Below, piece by piece: positions 25,525 to 33,969 of a stretch of DNA of 64,000 nucleotides. Origin of the DNA: Vicinamibacterales bacterium. GTDB lineage: Bacteria; Acidobacteriota; Vicinamibacteria; Vicinamibacterales; JAKQTR01. A program made the translations under genes and the position numbers. Location: NCBI GenBank assembly GCA_025456345.1, contig JALOKU010000006.1, positions 1 to 64,000 on the forward strand, written 5' to 3'. Position 1 is the stretch's first letter. Every line of letters begins with the position of its first letter. The notes beneath the pieces were generated by a model that did no database searches, was not told where the DNA came from, and saw nothing but the letters and a program-made list of their open reading frames with translations.

Positions 25525-26991
25525 ATGGTCGCCGCGACCGGCCGCACGCTTCGCAACGCGGGCTGGCTCGCCGCCCAGCGCGTCCTGCACGTGGCCGGGG
25601 CCGCGCTGTTCGCCGTCATCGTGCCGCGGCTGCTCGGGCCAGCCGGCTTCGGCCGCTATGCGCTGCTCGTGTCCGTGTCGATGTGGTTCTCGCTGCTCAG
25701 CGGCCTGGGCGCCGTTTCGATCATGACGCGCAGCGTGCCCCGGCTGGCCGCCGCCGGCGACCAGCTCGGCCTGCGCCGGCTGGCCAGCAGCCTCCTGGCG
25801 CTGCGCGCCCTCACCGGGGCCGCCTCGGCGGCCGGCTACGTCCTGGTTGCGGTGCTGCTGCTCGGTGAGCCCGACCTGGTGGCCGTCGGGCTGGTGGCAG
25901 CCACGGTGGCCCTGCGGGCCGTGGGCAATCTCGGCTTCGCGCTGCTGCTGGGCCTCAACGAAGCGGCCCGCTGGGGGATGGGCGATCTCGCGCGCCGCTG
26001 GCTCACGCTGCCCCTGGTGCCCGCGGGCTATCTCGCGGCAGGCCTTCGCGGCGCGTGCGGGGGCCTCCTCGCCGGCGAGGTGCTGGTGCTCGCGCTCGGC
26101 CTCTGGTGGGCGAGGCCCTATCTGGGCCGGGAGTTCCTCGACCTCAGCCGCCGCCACCTCTCGCCCATCCTGCGCGTCGGCGGGCTGTTCGCCGTAGGCA
26201 ACCTGCTGCTGGCGCTCACGCAGCGCACCGGCGAGGCATTGGTGCGGGTCTCGACGGGGAGCTACGAGGAGGTCGGCTACTTCGGCGCCGCCTACGCGAT
26301 CTACCAGACCATCGCGCACGGTTACTGGCAGGTCGTGGTCTCGCTGGCGCCTCACCTCATCGTCGAACTCGAGCATGGCCGCCGCGACGTCGTGGCCCGC
26401 TGGCTCGAGCGGCTGCTGGCGTATGCGGTGGCGGCGGCCGTGCTGTCGCTCGCCGGCGCGGTGCTGGTGGGCCAGGACCTGGTCACGCTCGTGCTCGGCC
26501 GCGACTACGCGGCGGTCGCGTTCAACATCGTGCCGTTGACCGCCACGCTGGTGGCGCTCGCGGCCGGCCACGTGGCCAGGCTACTCGCCCTCACGCTCGA
26601 CCGGCCCCGCGTCATCATCGCGGCCGCCGGGCTCGAACTCGCCGCGTTCTGGGCCGTCGGCTTTCCCGTCGCCGCGCGTCTGGGCAGCCTGGGCGCGTGC
26701 CTGGCGACCGTGCCCGCGGCGTTCCTCTACGCGTGGTACCTCACCGCGAAGGTCAGGCCGGCGCTGCCGTATGCGCTCACAGCCGCCCGGCGCGCCCTGT
26801 TGTCAGCCGGCGTGTTCGTGCCGCTCGTCCTCCTGCGGGGCCGGTGGGAGCTCAACGCCCTCCTGTTCGCGGCCGGGGCGATCGCGTATGTGTTCGTGCT
26901 CACGCGAGCGCGGGTGGTGTCGGCCGGCGACCTGGCCGAACTGCGCCGCGCGCTGGGCGGCTCGGCCTCCGCGCCGGCGCCGGGCGCGTGA
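25525..26991 (+). CDS. Polysaccharide/oligosaccharide flippase (MOP superfamily)
   Basis: 488 residues from ATG 25525. About 12-14 membrane helices are visible. The N-terminus (TLRNAGWLAAQRVLHVAGAA, IVPRLLGPAGFGRYALLVSV) is typical of Wzx/RfbX-type flippases, which move lipid-linked glycans across the inner membrane. A 12-codon ORF starting at ATG 25487 ends with TGA overlapping this ATG (TGATG), so reinitiation could drive translation. An upstream in-frame ATG at 25474 lies inside the predicted -10 and is unlikely. Neighbours are not glycan-assembly genes, so the cargo is unknown. Confidence 0.85.
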   Translation: MVAATGRTLRNAGWLAAQRVLHVAGAALFAVIVPRLLGPAGFGRYALLVSVSMWFSLLSGLGAVSIMTRSVPRLAAAGDQLGLRRLASSLLALRALTGAASAAGYVLVAVLLLGEPDLVAVGLVAATVALRAVGNLGFALLLGLNEAARWGMGDLARRWLTLPLVPAGYLAAGLRGACGGLLAGEVLVLALGLWWARPYLGREFLDLSRRHLSPILRVGGLFAVGNLLLALTQRTGEALVRVSTGSYEEVGYFGAAYAIYQTIAHGYWQVVVSLAPHLIVELEHGRRDVVARWLERLLAYAVAAAVLSLAGAVLVGQDLVTLVLGRDYAAVAFNIVPLTATLVALAAGHVARLLALTLDRPRVIIAAAGLELAAFWAVGFPVAARLGSLGACLATVPAAFLYAWYLTAKVRPALPYALTAARRALLSAGVFVPLVLLRGRWELNALLFAAGAIAYVFVLTRARVVSAGDLAELRRALGGSASAPAPGA

Positions 26992-27131
26992 GCCGCAGAG
27001 GAGGCGCCGCCGAGCCCGTTGCGCCCGGCCGCCCGGCTGTGAGTACGATACCCTCGACCTTCAGGCCTGCCCGCCACTGCCGGCAGGCCACGGAACCGTC
27101 TTTCGAGAACGCCCGGAGGCGTGGTGGGACG

Positions 27132-27644
27132 ATGACACACACACGAGCACGCAAGGCGTCGGCTGGGGCCTCGCGCGTCCTGTCGCACGTGGACCCGGAC
27201 GGCCGCGTGAGGATGGTCGATGTGACCGGGAAGCCCGGCACGGCGCGTGAAGCCGTGGCGCGGGGAGTTGTCCACCTCGCGCCCGCGACCATCCGCCTGA
27301 TCCGGTCGGGCCGCATTGCGAAGGGGGATCCCTTGCAGACGGCACGCCTGGCCGGCATCATGGCGGCGAAGAAGACCGCCGAGATCATCCCGCTGTGCCA
27401 CCCGCTGGCCCTCAGCCACTGCGACGTGGCGATCACGCCCAGGCGACAGGGCTACGAGATTGAAGCGCGCGTGCGCACCACGGGACCGACGGGCGTCGAA
27501 ATGGAGGCCCTCACCGCGGTGGCGGCTGCCGGCCTGACCATTTACGACATGGTCAAGGCGGTCGATCGCGCCGTCGTCATCGGCGACATCCGGCTGATTG
27601 AAAAGCGCGGCGGCCGGTCCGGCACGTGGCGGCGCGCGACGTGA
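27132..27644 (+). CDS. moaC: Cyclic pyranopterin monophosphate synthase MoaC
   Basis: 170 residues from ATG 27132. MoaC signatures are present: RMVDVTGKPGTAREAVARG, GIMAAKKTAEIIPLCHPLAL with the active-site His, and GPTGVEMEALTAVAAAGLTIYDM. It converts the MoaA product to cyclic pyranopterin monophosphate in molybdenum-cofactor synthesis in the cytoplasm. No other moa gene is adjacent. The 140 bases upstream hold a GC hairpin (GGCCTGCC/GGCAGGCC near 27063-27088) and TACGAT near 27042, a possible -10. The longer upstream reading is a shadow of the flippase. Confidence 0.95.
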   Translation: MTHTRARKASAGASRVLSHVDPDGRVRMVDVTGKPGTAREAVARGVVHLAPATIRLIRSGRIAKGDPLQTARLAGIMAAKKTAEIIPLCHPLALSHCDVAITPRRQGYEIEARVRTTGPTGVEMEALTAVAAAGLTIYDMVKAVDRAVVIGDIRLIEKRGGRSGTWRRAT

Positions 27645-27658
27645 AAGGAGGCGGTTTC

Positions 27659-28690
27659 ATGACCCGTTCTCGCGACCGCATGCAGTCGCCGCACGCAGGT
27701 CATGAAGCCGGTCCTTTGGACATTCTCGTCGCGATCTTCAGCGACACAGAGGCGTGGACGATTCCGCGAGCCCGTGTGGACGATCTACGCCGCCGGTTTC
27801 CGGATCTGAGGTTCCTGCACGCCGAGAACGACGAGGAGATGGTGCGCCTCATCCCGACGGCCGAGGTCGGGTTCACCTCCAGGCTGACTGAGCGGGCGTT
27901 CGAGGCCGCGCCCGCCCTGCGCTGGGTCCACAGCCCGGCCGCGGGCGTCGGCAGCATGCTGTTTCCGGCCATGACGGCCAGCCGCGTCGTGATCAGCAAC
28001 TCCCGGGGCATGAACGCCGCGGCGGTAGCCGAGCACGCGCTGATGCTGATGCTGGCGGCCCTGCGGCGCCTGCCGGAGGCGCTGCGCGCGCAGTCGGAAC
28101 GGCGGTGGATCGCCAACGATCTCTCGGGGCTGCCCTCCCTCCGCGGGCGCGCGCTGCTTGTCGCCGGTCTCGGCGCCATCGGGTGCGAGCTGGCCAGGAT
28201 GGCGTCAGGCCTGGGCATGCGCGTTGTCGGCACGAGGCGAGAAACCGGCGAACCGCTGCCCGACGGCGTCGCCGAGGCGCACCGCCCGTCGGCGCTGCCG
28301 GCCCTGCTTCCCCGCGCCGACGTCGTGGTGCTCGCGGCGCCGCTCACCTCCGGGACCCGCGGCATGATCGGCGCGGCGGAGCTGGCGCTGATGAAGCCAT
28401 CGGCGTGGCTGGTCAACGTGGCGCGCGGGAAGCTCGTCGACCAGCCGGCCCTCATCCAGGCGCTGGAGCGCGGGGCGATTGCCGGCGCCGCCCTGGACGT
28501 CTTCGAGCACGAACCCCTGCCGGCGGCGAGCCCGCTGTGGTCGATGCCCAACGTCATCGTCACGCCGCACGTCGCCGGCTTTCGCGACGACTACTGGGAG
28601 GCGGCCACCGAGCTGTTCGCGGCAAGTCTCTGCCGCTATCTCGCCGGCGAAGCCGTGGCGAACATCGTCGATAAACGGGCGGGATACTGA
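27659..28690 (+). CDS. D-2-hydroxyacid dehydrogenase (NAD-binding)
   Basis: 343 residues from ATG 27659, preceded by a near-perfect AAAGGAGG. The two-domain fold shows a NAD-binding GLGAIG (about residue 170), catalytic Arg in NVARGKLVD, Glu in DVFEHEPLP and His in TPHVAGFRDDY. It reduces 2-keto acids or oxidises D-2-hydroxy acids; the substrate is not evident. It lies 14 bases after moaC, so the two are probably co-transcribed although functionally unrelated. Confidence 0.9.
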   Translation: MTRSRDRMQSPHAGHEAGPLDILVAIFSDTEAWTIPRARVDDLRRRFPDLRFLHAENDEEMVRLIPTAEVGFTSRLTERAFEAAPALRWVHSPAAGVGSMLFPAMTASRVVISNSRGMNAAAVAEHALMLMLAALRRLPEALRAQSERRWIANDLSGLPSLRGRALLVAGLGAIGCELARMASGLGMRVVGTRRETGEPLPDGVAEAHRPSALPALLPRADVVVLAAPLTSGTRGMIGAAELALMKPSAWLVNVARGKLVDQPALIQALERGAIAGAALDVFEHEPLPAASPLWSMPNVIVTPHVAGFRDDYWEAATELFAASLCRYLAGEAVANIVDKRAGY

Positions 28691-28784
28691 CCCGACTGGC
28701 GATCAGGGCGGTCGAAAGGGCGTGTGCCGGCGATTCGGGCGTTGACGCTGGACGGGAAGTGGTTTACGGTAAACACGCTTGCGC

Positions 28785-30638
28785 ATGACTGTCCCCGAAC
28801 CCGATACCGCCCCGGTCGCCACGCTCGCCGAACTGCCGCTCTATCTGGCCGGCCGGTTCGATCGGCCGGTCCTGCTCCGGCGCTGTGTGGCCGAGGGGTT
28901 CGAGGAGTTCTCCACCCGCGAGTTCGTCGACCAGACCCGGGCGCTGAGCCTCGGGCTCCGCCAGTTCGGCATCGGGTCAGGAGACCGCGTCGGCCTCGTC
29001 TGCGAGAGCCGTCCCGAGTGGTCGATCGCCGACCTCGCGATCCTCACGGCCGGGGCCGTCAACGTTCCGGTCTACCCGACGCTGTCGGCCACGCAGACAC
29101 GCTTCATCCTCCACGACGCCGGCGTCAAGGTGGTGGTCGTCTCGGACGACATCCAACTCGCGAAGATTCTCGGACTGGCCCCGGAACTGCCGGCCCTGAC
29201 GACGGTGATCGTGGTGGTGCCCGCCGCCGCTCCAGGCGTCAGGCCGGCCGGCGGGCCGGCAGTCCATGCCCTGCGGGACGTGGTCGCCGAGGGCCGGGCG
29301 CGTGTGGCCGCCGACGCCTCTCTCGTGCGGCAGTACGAAGCGCAGGCACGGCGGGTCGGCGCGGGCGACGTCGCCACGATCATCTACACGTCGGGGACAA
29401 CGGGCCACCCCAAGGGCGTGGTGCTCACGCACCGGAACATCCTCTCGAACCTCATGGCGGTGAACGCCGTCGTGCAGATCCGCGGGGACGATGAGCCGCT
29501 CTCGTTCCTGCCGTTGAGCCACGTGTTCGAGCGGCTGGCGCTCTACCTGTTCCTCGTGCTCGGCTGCCAGGTGAGCTTCGCCGAATCGCTGCAGACCGTG
29601 TCGCGGGACCTGGTGCGGGTGCGGCCGACAATCATGACCGGGGTCCCGCGCGTGTTCGAGAAGTTCCATCACGCGGTACTCGACGCGCTGGCCAGCGCGC
29701 CGGCTGCCCGGAAGGCCTTGTTCCACTGGGCGCTGCGAGTCGGGTCGGCGGTTGCGGGCGCGCGGCTGGCCCGGAAGCGGCCGCCGATGTGGGCCGCGCT
29801 CCAGCGGCCGTTGGCAGACGCCCTCGTGCTCAGCAAGATCCGGGCGCGCATCGGAGGCCGCCTGCGGCTGATGGTGTCGGGAAGCGCGCCGCTGGCCCAC
29901 ACGACCGGGGAGTTCCTCTTCGCGGTGGGATTGCCGATCAGCGAGGCCTACGGCCTCACGGAGAGTTCGCCCGGCATCACGGCCAACCCTCCCGGCGCCG
30001 TCCGCCTGGGCACGGTCGGCATCCCGGTTCCCGGCGTCGAGGTCCGGATCGCAGACGACGGCGAGGTGTTGGCGCGTGGGCCCAACATCATGCAGGGCTA
30101 CTTCAACCGTCCCGCGGAAACGGCGGCGGCCCTGCGCGACGGGTGGCTGCACACCGGCGACATCGGCCACCTCGACGCCGACGGCTACCTGACGATCACG
30201 GATCGCAAAAAGGACCTCATCGTCACGTCGGGCGGCAAGAACATCGCGCCGGCCCCGATTGAGCTGCGGCTCAAGGAAAGCCCGCTCGTCTCGGAGGCGG
30301 TGCTCGTCGGCGACCGGCGCAAGTTCCCGGCCGCGCTGATCATCCCGGACTTCGTGATGCTCGAGGAGCATCTGCGGGAGGCGGGTGCCCCGTCAGGGTC
30401 GCGCGAGGAGTTGACGGCCCGCGCCGACGTCCAGGCGATCTACCAGGCCATCCTCGACGAGATCAACGTCAACCTGGCCCAGTTCGAGAAGATCAAGCAG
30501 TTCGCGCTCCTGCCCAAGGAGATGACGATCGAAGGCGGCGAGCTGACGCCGACGATGAAGATCCGGCGGAGGGTCGTCGAGCAGCACTGGGCGCCGGTCA
30601 TCGAGCAACTCTACGCCCGCGAGCCCGCCTCCCTTTAG
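28785..30638 (+). CDS. Long-chain acyl-CoA synthetase (AMP-forming)
   Basis: 617 residues from ATG 28785. The adenylate-forming signature IIYTSGTTGHPKG is at about 200-212. EAYGLTESSPGI (motif A5), HTGDIGHLDADGYLTITDRKKD (A7/A8) and SGGKNIAPAPIE follow, and the size fits FadD15-type bacterial enzymes. It activates fatty acids to acyl-CoA through acyl-AMP for beta-oxidation or lipid synthesis. The TTG codon two positions before could also start translation. It converges with lepB, overlapping by 4 bases. Confidence 0.92.
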   Translation: MTVPEPDTAPVATLAELPLYLAGRFDRPVLLRRCVAEGFEEFSTREFVDQTRALSLGLRQFGIGSGDRVGLVCESRPEWSIADLAILTAGAVNVPVYPTLSATQTRFILHDAGVKVVVVSDDIQLAKILGLAPELPALTTVIVVVPAAAPGVRPAGGPAVHALRDVVAEGRARVAADASLVRQYEAQARRVGAGDVATIIYTSGTTGHPKGVVLTHRNILSNLMAVNAVVQIRGDDEPLSFLPLSHVFERLALYLFLVLGCQVSFAESLQTVSRDLVRVRPTIMTGVPRVFEKFHHAVLDALASAPAARKALFHWALRVGSAVAGARLARKRPPMWAALQRPLADALVLSKIRARIGGRLRLMVSGSAPLAHTTGEFLFAVGLPISEAYGLTESSPGITANPPGAVRLGTVGIPVPGVEVRIADDGEVLARGPNIMQGYFNRPAETAAALRDGWLHTGDIGHLDADGYLTITDRKKDLIVTSGGKNIAPAPIELRLKESPLVSEAVLVGDRRKFPAALIIPDFVMLEEHLREAGAPSGSREELTARADVQAIYQAILDEINVNLAQFEKIKQFALLPKEMTIEGGELTPTMKIRRRVVEQHWAPVIEQLYAREPASL

Positions 30639-31213
30639 AAGAGCTTGGCCTCCGGAATCGGCCACCACCGCACCTGCACGCGGCCGATGATGTACCGCTT
30701 CGGCACCATGCCCCAGTGGCGGCTGTCGGAGCTGTTGTTCCGGTGGTCGCCCATGACGAAGTAGTAACCCTCGGGGATGACCTGGGGTCCCCAGTCGTCG
30801 TGGCTCCGGAACTCGGGCGAGACGTAGCTGTCGTCGAGCGGCAGGTCGTTGACCAGGACACGGCCGTCGGTGATCTTCACGATGTCGCCTTCTTCGGCGA
30901 TGACCCGCTTCACGAACGACTTGTCCGGGTTGAGGGGGTAGTAGAGCATCACGATGTCGCCCCGTCCCGGCGAGCTGAGCTTGTAGACCGCCTTGTTCAC
31001 GATGAGGCGGTCCTGGTCCTGCAGCGTGGGCGCCATGCTCTGGCCCTCGACCCGGGCCACCTGGAAGCCGAACGTCACGATGAGAGTGGCGTACACGGCG
31101 GCCGCGCCGAGCGTGCGCACCCAGGCCACCAGTTCAGCGCGGACAATCGCCCAGCGGCGCGAGGACCTGGACGCGCGCGGCGCCGGGGCCACCGGGGCGT
31201 TGGCGTGCGCCAT
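30635..31213 (-). CDS. lepB: Signal peptidase I
   Basis: 192 residues from ATG 31213. One membrane anchor lies at about 31-52. The catalytic Ser59 is in VEGQSMAPTL and the catalytic Lys102 in KSFVKRVIAEEGD, followed by FVMGDHRNNSSDSRHWG (boxes D/E). It cleaves Sec signal peptides at the periplasmic face, fitting the many secreted proteins encoded here. A longer start up to 31378 would add residues that look like a frame shadow. The neighbour upstream is the LytT regulator, in the same direction with a 59-base gap. Confidence 0.95.
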   Translation of the reverse strand: MAHANAPVAPAPRASRSSRRWAIVRAELVAWVRTLGAAAVYATLIVTFGFQVARVEGQSMAPTLQDQDRLIVNKAVYKLSSPGRGDIVMLYYPLNPDKSFVKRVIAEEGDIVKITDGRVLVNDLPLDDSYVSPEFRSHDDWGPQVIPEGYYFVMGDHRNNSSDSRHWGMVPKRYIIGRVQVRWWPIPEAKLF

Positions 31214-31272
31214 CTGGTCGCCGTACGGCCTGGCGAATCCGCTTTCGGGGAGGATGGGAAGACTGCCGGGAT

Positions 31273-32049
31273 CTACAGCTTCAGGTAGTCCCGGAGCCGC
31301 TTGGTCTGGGATCGGCTCACCGGGATCTCCGTGCCTTTCCCGTCCTTCATCCTGAGCATGTAGTTCCGGCTGAACCAAGGGACTATCTCCTTGATCTTGC
31401 TGATGTTCACGAGGTGCGAGCGGTGGACGCGCCAGAACAGGTCCGGGTCCAGCCGGGCCTGCAACTCGTCGAGCGTACGGTAGTTTGACGTTCCGGCCAG
31501 TTGCGCGGTTGCCACTGCAATTGTATCCCCGTCCACCGAGGCGTGGATCACGTCGTCGGCCTGGACGAGCAGGAACCGGTCGCCGACCTTGATCGCCAGC
31601 TGATCGCGGCGGCGCGTGCGGTCCGCCAGCATCCGCACCAGGTGATCGATCCGCTCGTCTCGCGGCTGGTCGAGCGACAGGCGCCGGCGCACCCGCTCCA
31701 GCGCCTGCTCGAGACGCCGCTGTTCGACGGGCTTCAGCAGGTAGTCGACCGCGTTGACATCGAAGGCCTCGACGGCGTACTGGTCGTAAGCGGTGACGAA
31801 GACGACCCAGGGCGCGGCGGACCCGGTCTGGGCGAGGAGGTTCGCGACCTCGAAGCCGGTGAGGCCCGGCATCTGGATGTCGAGGAACGCCACCTGGGGC
31901 GCGAGCGTGCCGATGACCTCGAGGGCGCTGACGCCGTTGTCGGCCTGGCCGACAACCTTGACGCCTTCGACCTGGCCGAGCAGGAAGCAGAGTTCCTCGC
32001 GGGCCGGCTGCTCGTCGTCGACCACCACCGCACGAAGTTCGGCGCTCAT
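31273..32049 (-). CDS. LytTR-family response regulator
   Basis: 258 residues. A receiver domain (about 5-120) has DDE at 11-13, phospho-acceptor Asp57 in VAFLDIQMPG, and KPV near residue 107. A LytTR DNA-binding domain follows (about 155-255): FWRVHRSHLVNISKIKEIVP and EIPVSRSQTKRLRDYL. It is coupled by an ATGA overlap to the LytS-type kinase and should be its cognate regulator. Targets are unknown, and no direct-repeat LytTR site was recognised nearby. Confidence 0.93.
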   Translation of the reverse strand: MSAELRAVVVDDEQPAREELCFLLGQVEGVKVVGQADNGVSALEVIGTLAPQVAFLDIQMPGLTGFEVANLLAQTGSAAPWVVFVTAYDQYAVEAFDVNAVDYLLKPVEQRRLEQALERVRRRLSLDQPRDERIDHLVRMLADRTRRRDQLAIKVGDRFLLVQADDVIHASVDGDTIAVATAQLAGTSNYRTLDELQARLDPDLFWRVHRSHLVNISKIKEIVPWFSRNYMLRMKDGKGTEIPVSRSQTKRLRDYLKL

Positions 32050-33383
32050 GCGGACGCCCCGTTGACGGAGGCGAGATCGGGAACCTCGATGCGCGCCACC
32101 GTGCCGCGGCCGGGCTCGCTCGTCAGATGGAGGACGGCCAGTTCGCCGTAGATCACCCGCAGGCGCTCGCCGACGTTGCGCAGGCCGATCCCGCTGCCGC
32201 CGCCGTCCGCGCCGCCGAACACCTGGTCGAGCCGTTCGCCGGTCATGCCCAGACCATTATCCTCCACTTCGATGATCGTCCGGCCGTGCTCGCGGAAGCT
32301 GCGCATGATGATCCGCCCGCCGCCGACCTTGGGGGCGATCCCGTGTTTGATGGAGTTCTCGACCAGCGGCTGCAGGATCATGCTGGGGACCACGCCGTCG
32401 AGGGTGTCGGGGCTGAACGCCCGTTCGATCCGGAGCTGGGGCCCGAACCGCACCGCCTCGATGTCCAGGTACTCGTCCACCGAAGCCAGCTCCTCCCGCA
32501 GCGAGGCGAAGGGCTCGCTGTGGCGCAGCCGCCGGCGCAGCATGCTCGAGAGTTTGAGGATGAGCGTGCGCGCCGCCTCGGGCTTGGTCCGGACCAGCGA
32601 CGAGATCGAGGCGAGCGTGTTGAAGAGGAAATGCGGGTTGATCTGGTTGGTGAGGGCGTCGATCCGGGCCTTCATGAGCAGCTTCTCCTGCTCGCGGACC
32701 CGGTGCTCGATGCGGGCGTCGTTCCAGATCTTGATCGGGGCGGCGATGCAGAGAATCGTCCCGAGGTAGACCATCACCGTCTGGAACGGCGTCGTTGGCT
32801 CGAGCGCGTAAATCCGCGCCGGCCACCGGTGGTCGATCATGAGCTGAAGCAGCTGCAGCGCCATCGGCGCCGAGAGCAGGACAATCTGCCAGTCGATCTC
32901 GAAGCGCCGGAAGACCCGCCAGACGTAACGGGGCACGTCGCCGAGCACGAACGGCGAGAAACGCCAGATCGCTTCCTTGGGGCAGGCCTCCCGGATGCCG
33001 CCGGCTGCGAAGCCGCAGCCGACCGCGAAGGGCAGCGCCGCCCATTCGCGGGCGAACATCGCGGGCGTGCCCAGCATGGCCCCGACCAGCGCCCCGCCCC
33101 AGGGGCCGGTGACGAGCCCGGCCAGGAACGCCCCTTCCAGCGTGATGTCGAGCCCGTTGTACTGCAGGAGCAGGCGCGCCACGACGCCCGCCGTCAGGAG
33201 CAGGCCGAAGGTGAAGGCGAAGAAGAACTTCATCGGCCAGCCGCGCCGCTCGTGGATCAGGAGGTCGCGGAACCGATGGTAGCGGACCACCATGACCGCC
33301 AGGAGCGACACGGCGGCGATGCGGACGATGAGGGTGACCAGCAGCAGCTGCTGCTGGTCCAGGGTTGCGCCGGACTGGCCCAC
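32046..33383 (-). CDS. LytS-type sensor histidine kinase
   Basis: 445 residues from GTG 33383. The N-terminal part is a 5-6-helix 5TMR-LYT-like membrane sensor (about 10-200). A HisKA_7TM/His_kinase core follows: ALTNQINPHFLFNTLASISS with the phospho-accepting His in NPHFLFN, and a HATPase domain with VENSIKHGI and DNGLGM. The signal may be a small molecule or membrane state. GTG was chosen because TTGACA (33419-33414), 18 bases, TATAGT (33395-33390) and 6 bases lead exactly to it. The longer ATG-initiated reading has no ribosome site and crosses that promoter. Confidence 0.9.
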   Translation of the reverse strand: MGQSGATLDQQQLLLVTLIVRIAAVSLLAVMVVRYHRFRDLLIHERRGWPMKFFFAFTFGLLLTAGVVARLLLQYNGLDITLEGAFLAGLVTGPWGGALVGAMLGTPAMFAREWAALPFAVGCGFAAGGIREACPKEAIWRFSPFVLGDVPRYVWRVFRRFEIDWQIVLLSAPMALQLLQLMIDHRWPARIYALEPTTPFQTVMVYLGTILCIAAPIKIWNDARIEHRVREQEKLLMKARIDALTNQINPHFLFNTLASISSLVRTKPEAARTLILKLSSMLRRRLRHSEPFASLREELASVDEYLDIEAVRFGPQLRIERAFSPDTLDGVVPSMILQPLVENSIKHGIAPKVGGGRIIMRSFREHGRTIIEVEDNGLGMTGERLDQVFGGADGGGSGIGLRNVGERLRVIYGELAVLHLTSEPGRGTVARIEVPDLASVNGASA

Positions 33384-33389
33384 GGCACG

Positions 33390-33419
33390 ACTATAGCGGC
33401 CGGTCTGGAAGCCTGTCAA
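33390..33419 (-). promoter_or_regulatory. Consensus promoter of lytS/lytT, predicted leaderless
   Basis: Minus strand TTGACA (33419-33414), an 18-base spacer and TATAGT (33395-33390). The GTG start codon begins 6 bases after the -10, so the mRNA would start at or within a base of the codon. It is the strongest leaderless case in the window because both hexamers are near consensus. Confidence 0.72.
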
Positions 33420-33517
33420 ACCGCTGAAGATGAACGTGTTATGATGACCCGGACAGTGACAGCAAGGCTGACGGGGGCCTTCTTCTGGGCGCCGCTTGCG
33501 GTGCGGAGGCATGCCGG

Positions 33518-33955
33518 ATGATTCGTCCTTTTCTTCTCGGGTTCGCTACGACGCTTCGGCACTTCTTCAAGAAACCCATCACGGTCAATTACCCGGCGCA
33601 GAAGGTGCCCGTCTTTCCGAAATACCGCGGCAAGCAGGTGCTGATGCGCGACGAGGACGGCCTCGAGAAGTGCGTGGCCTGCGGCCTCTGCTCGGTGGCC
33701 TGCCCGGCGGATGCGATCTACCTCGAGGCGGCGGAAAACGACGGCTCGGTCGCCGCCGGCCCGCGCTACGCGAAGACCTACCAGATCCACAAGACGCGCT
33801 GCATTTTCTGCGGGTACTGCGAGGAGGCCTGCCCGGTGGCGGCCATCTTCATGGGCAAGGACTACGAACTCGCGGTCTACAGCAACAAGGACTTCATCTG
33901 GGACAAGCAGGACCTGCTCGTCCCCGCTCAGCCGGCCGCTGCTGGCGGCCGCTGA
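33518..33955 (+). CDS. nuoI: NADH-quinone oxidoreductase subunit I, solitary
   Basis: 145 residues from ATG 33518 with GCGGAGG upstream. It contains two 4Fe-4S ferredoxin motifs, CVACGLCSVACP and CIFCGYCEEACP, in the context expected of NuoI (PKYRGKQVLMRDEDGLEKC, YELAVYSNKDFIWDK). The subunit carries clusters N6a/N6b in the peripheral arm of complex I. No other nuo gene is in the neighbourhood, which is unusual since nuoI normally lies between nuoH and nuoJ. TATGAT at 33440-33445 is a likely -10. It may serve a dispersed complex I or a related membrane oxidoreductase. Confidence 0.92.
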   Translation: MIRPFLLGFATTLRHFFKKPITVNYPAQKVPVFPKYRGKQVLMRDEDGLEKCVACGLCSVACPADAIYLEAAENDGSVAAGPRYAKTYQIHKTRCIFCGYCEEACPVAAIFMGKDYELAVYSNKDFIWDKQDLLVPAQPAAAGGR

Positions 33956-33969
33956 CGCGCCAGACGCCG

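Noticed and set aside
23464-26991. Very long open frame of 1175 codons on the plus strand
   Set aside because: The first two thirds are antisense to the OPT transporter and read as low-complexity Arg/His/Asp protein. Only the flippase from 25525 is real. High GC makes such shadows common.
32046-33512. Longer LytS-type kinase starting at 33512
   Set aside because: The extra residues are low-complexity, cross a consensus promoter, and lack a ribosome site; GTG 33383 fits that promoter.
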